From NCBI GenBank assembly GCA_017405595.1, contig JAFRAC010000015.1, positions 62,001 through 126,000 of the forward strand: DNA of 64,000 nucleotides. The letters run 5' to 3'. The stretch is from Thermoguttaceae bacterium. GTDB lineage: Bacteria; Planctomycetota; Planctomycetia; Pirellulales; Thermoguttaceae. Of this stretch, positions 63,446 to 64,000 are shown one piece after another. Position 1 is the stretch's first letter. Each line of letters opens with the position of its first letter. A model generated the notes under the pieces. The model was not told the origin of the DNA. It did not search any database and was given only the letters and a program-made list of their open reading frames with translations. The translations under genes were made by a program, and so were the position numbers.

Positions 63446-64000
63446 TTATTCTTCGGTCGGCAGCTTGAAGAGCGGGCCGGAATCGTCGCCCATCCCGCCC
63501 TTGAGGTTTTCGGGATTGACGGCGGGAGATTCGGCGGACTTTTCGGCGGCCTCGGCGGCCTCGGCTTCAGCGGCTTCCTCTTCGGTCCAGCTGGCGCGTT
63601 TGCGGGAAAGGCCGATCTTGCGGTCCTGACGGTCGACGCGGAGAACCTTGACTTCGATCTCCTGCCCGACGGCGACTTCCTCTTCGGGATTATCGACCTT
63701 GTGGTCGGAGAGTTCCGAAATGTGAAGAAGGCCCTCGAGATCGTCTTCGAGGCTGACAAAGACGCCGAAGTTGGTGATCTTGGTCACAACGCCCTTGACC
63801 ACCTGGCCCGGCTGATAATCGCGGGGGATACGGGTTTCCCACGGATCTTCGGTAAGCTGTTTCAGACCGAGCGCGATACGGCGGTTTTTCTTGTCGATCG
63901 ACAGGAGCCGGCACTTGATCTGCTGGCCCTTCGTGACGACTTCGTTCGGATGGGTGATCTTGCGGACCCAGCTCATATCGCTGACATGGAGCAGGCCGTC
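63446..64000 (-). CDS. rpsA: 30S ribosomal protein S1, C-terminal part (runs off window)
   Basis: S1 helps mRNA bind the ribosome. The frame is open from beyond 64000 to a stop at 63446, so the N-terminal repeats lie outside. The visible part holds the end of one S1 repeat (DGLLHVSDMSW) and a whole further S1 repeat (GQVVKGVVTKITNFGVFVSL), then an Ala/Glu-rich acidic tail ending KLPTEE. The last repeat carries GLLHISELSDHKV. A terminator follows at 63374-63420. Confidence 0.93.
   Translation of the reverse strand, partial: DGLLHVSDMSWVRKITHPNEVVTKGQQIKCRLLSIDKKNRRIALGLKQLTEDPWETRIPRDYQPGQVVKGVVTKITNFGVFVSLEDDLEGLLHISELSDHKVDNPEEEVAVGQEIEVKVLRVDRQDRKIGLSRKRASWTEEEAAEAEAAEAAEKSAESPAVNPENLKGGMGDDSGPLFKLPTEE

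Overview
This is a GC-rich bacterial chromosome segment packed with genes on both strands. It most likely comes from a member of the Planctomycetota. The clearest marker is the large exported protein at 18103-22152, which opens with the planctomycete-type N-terminal motif LEERTLLA and ends in dockerin-like calcium repeats. Outer-membrane genes (bamA, skp/ompH, lpxC) show a Gram-negative envelope, and fliF, fliH and fliI show a flagellum. Most genes are housekeeping genes, and many have readable promoters (TTGxxx-N16/17-TATAAT) or intrinsic terminators. I read the sequence by eye; no similarity search was run.

Layout. 1-1892: panD, rpmB, an iron-sulfur flavoprotein and the start of ispE, all on the minus strand. 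2037-7240: str operon rpsL-rpsG-fusA, followed by a metX-metW fusion gene. 7318-11915: fliI facing fliF-fliH; the FliF product carries a FliG-like domain. 12101-17445: bamA with tsaE (overlapping stop and start), then a XerC/D recombinase. 17470-23243: a small membrane protein, the giant mosaic surface protein, an AbiE remnant (whole antitoxin, broken toxin) and a tiny ORF. 23273-26471: envelope operon skp-lpxC-Gfo/Idh oxidoreductase-NUDIX. 27175-34255: a class I amidotransferase homologue lacking its cysteine, hinT, nadK, a secreted beta-propeller-like protein, and mdh-asnB. 34256-36210: an AT-rich island with two paralogous CxxC proteins. 36219-38613: glgC, a probable structured non-coding RNA, and orphan mraZ with its own repeat operator. 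38765-43566: tRNA-Asp, an MBL hydrolase, ffh, rpsP-trmD-rplS. 43593-48700: a TPR lipoprotein-like exported protein, glyA, a membrane-anchored protein. 48812-55739: infA, an M24 peptidase, a polytopic membrane protein, and tkt-apgM. 55794-64000: a P1B ATPase, argH, a GH78 rhamnosidase, a short uvrC and the end of rpsA.

How parts work together. Translation genes form three clusters (rpsL/rpsG/fusA; ffh with rpsP/trmD/rplS; infA and rpsA alone), several with TTG or GTG starts behind strong Shine-Dalgarno sequences. skp, lpxC and bamA support outer-membrane assembly. metXW, glyA, argH, panD, asnB and mdh serve amino-acid, one-carbon and central metabolism. The secreted beta-propeller and GH78 proteins suggest use of plant or algal polysaccharides, consistent with a dockerin-bearing surface protein.

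The most unusual items are the FliF-FliG fusion, the 139-nt hairpin RNA at 37745-37883, the AT-rich CxxC-protein island with a nested RNA-like spacer, the orphaned AbiE antitoxin with an intact palindromic operator, the cysteine-less amidotransferase, and the MetX-MetW fusion.
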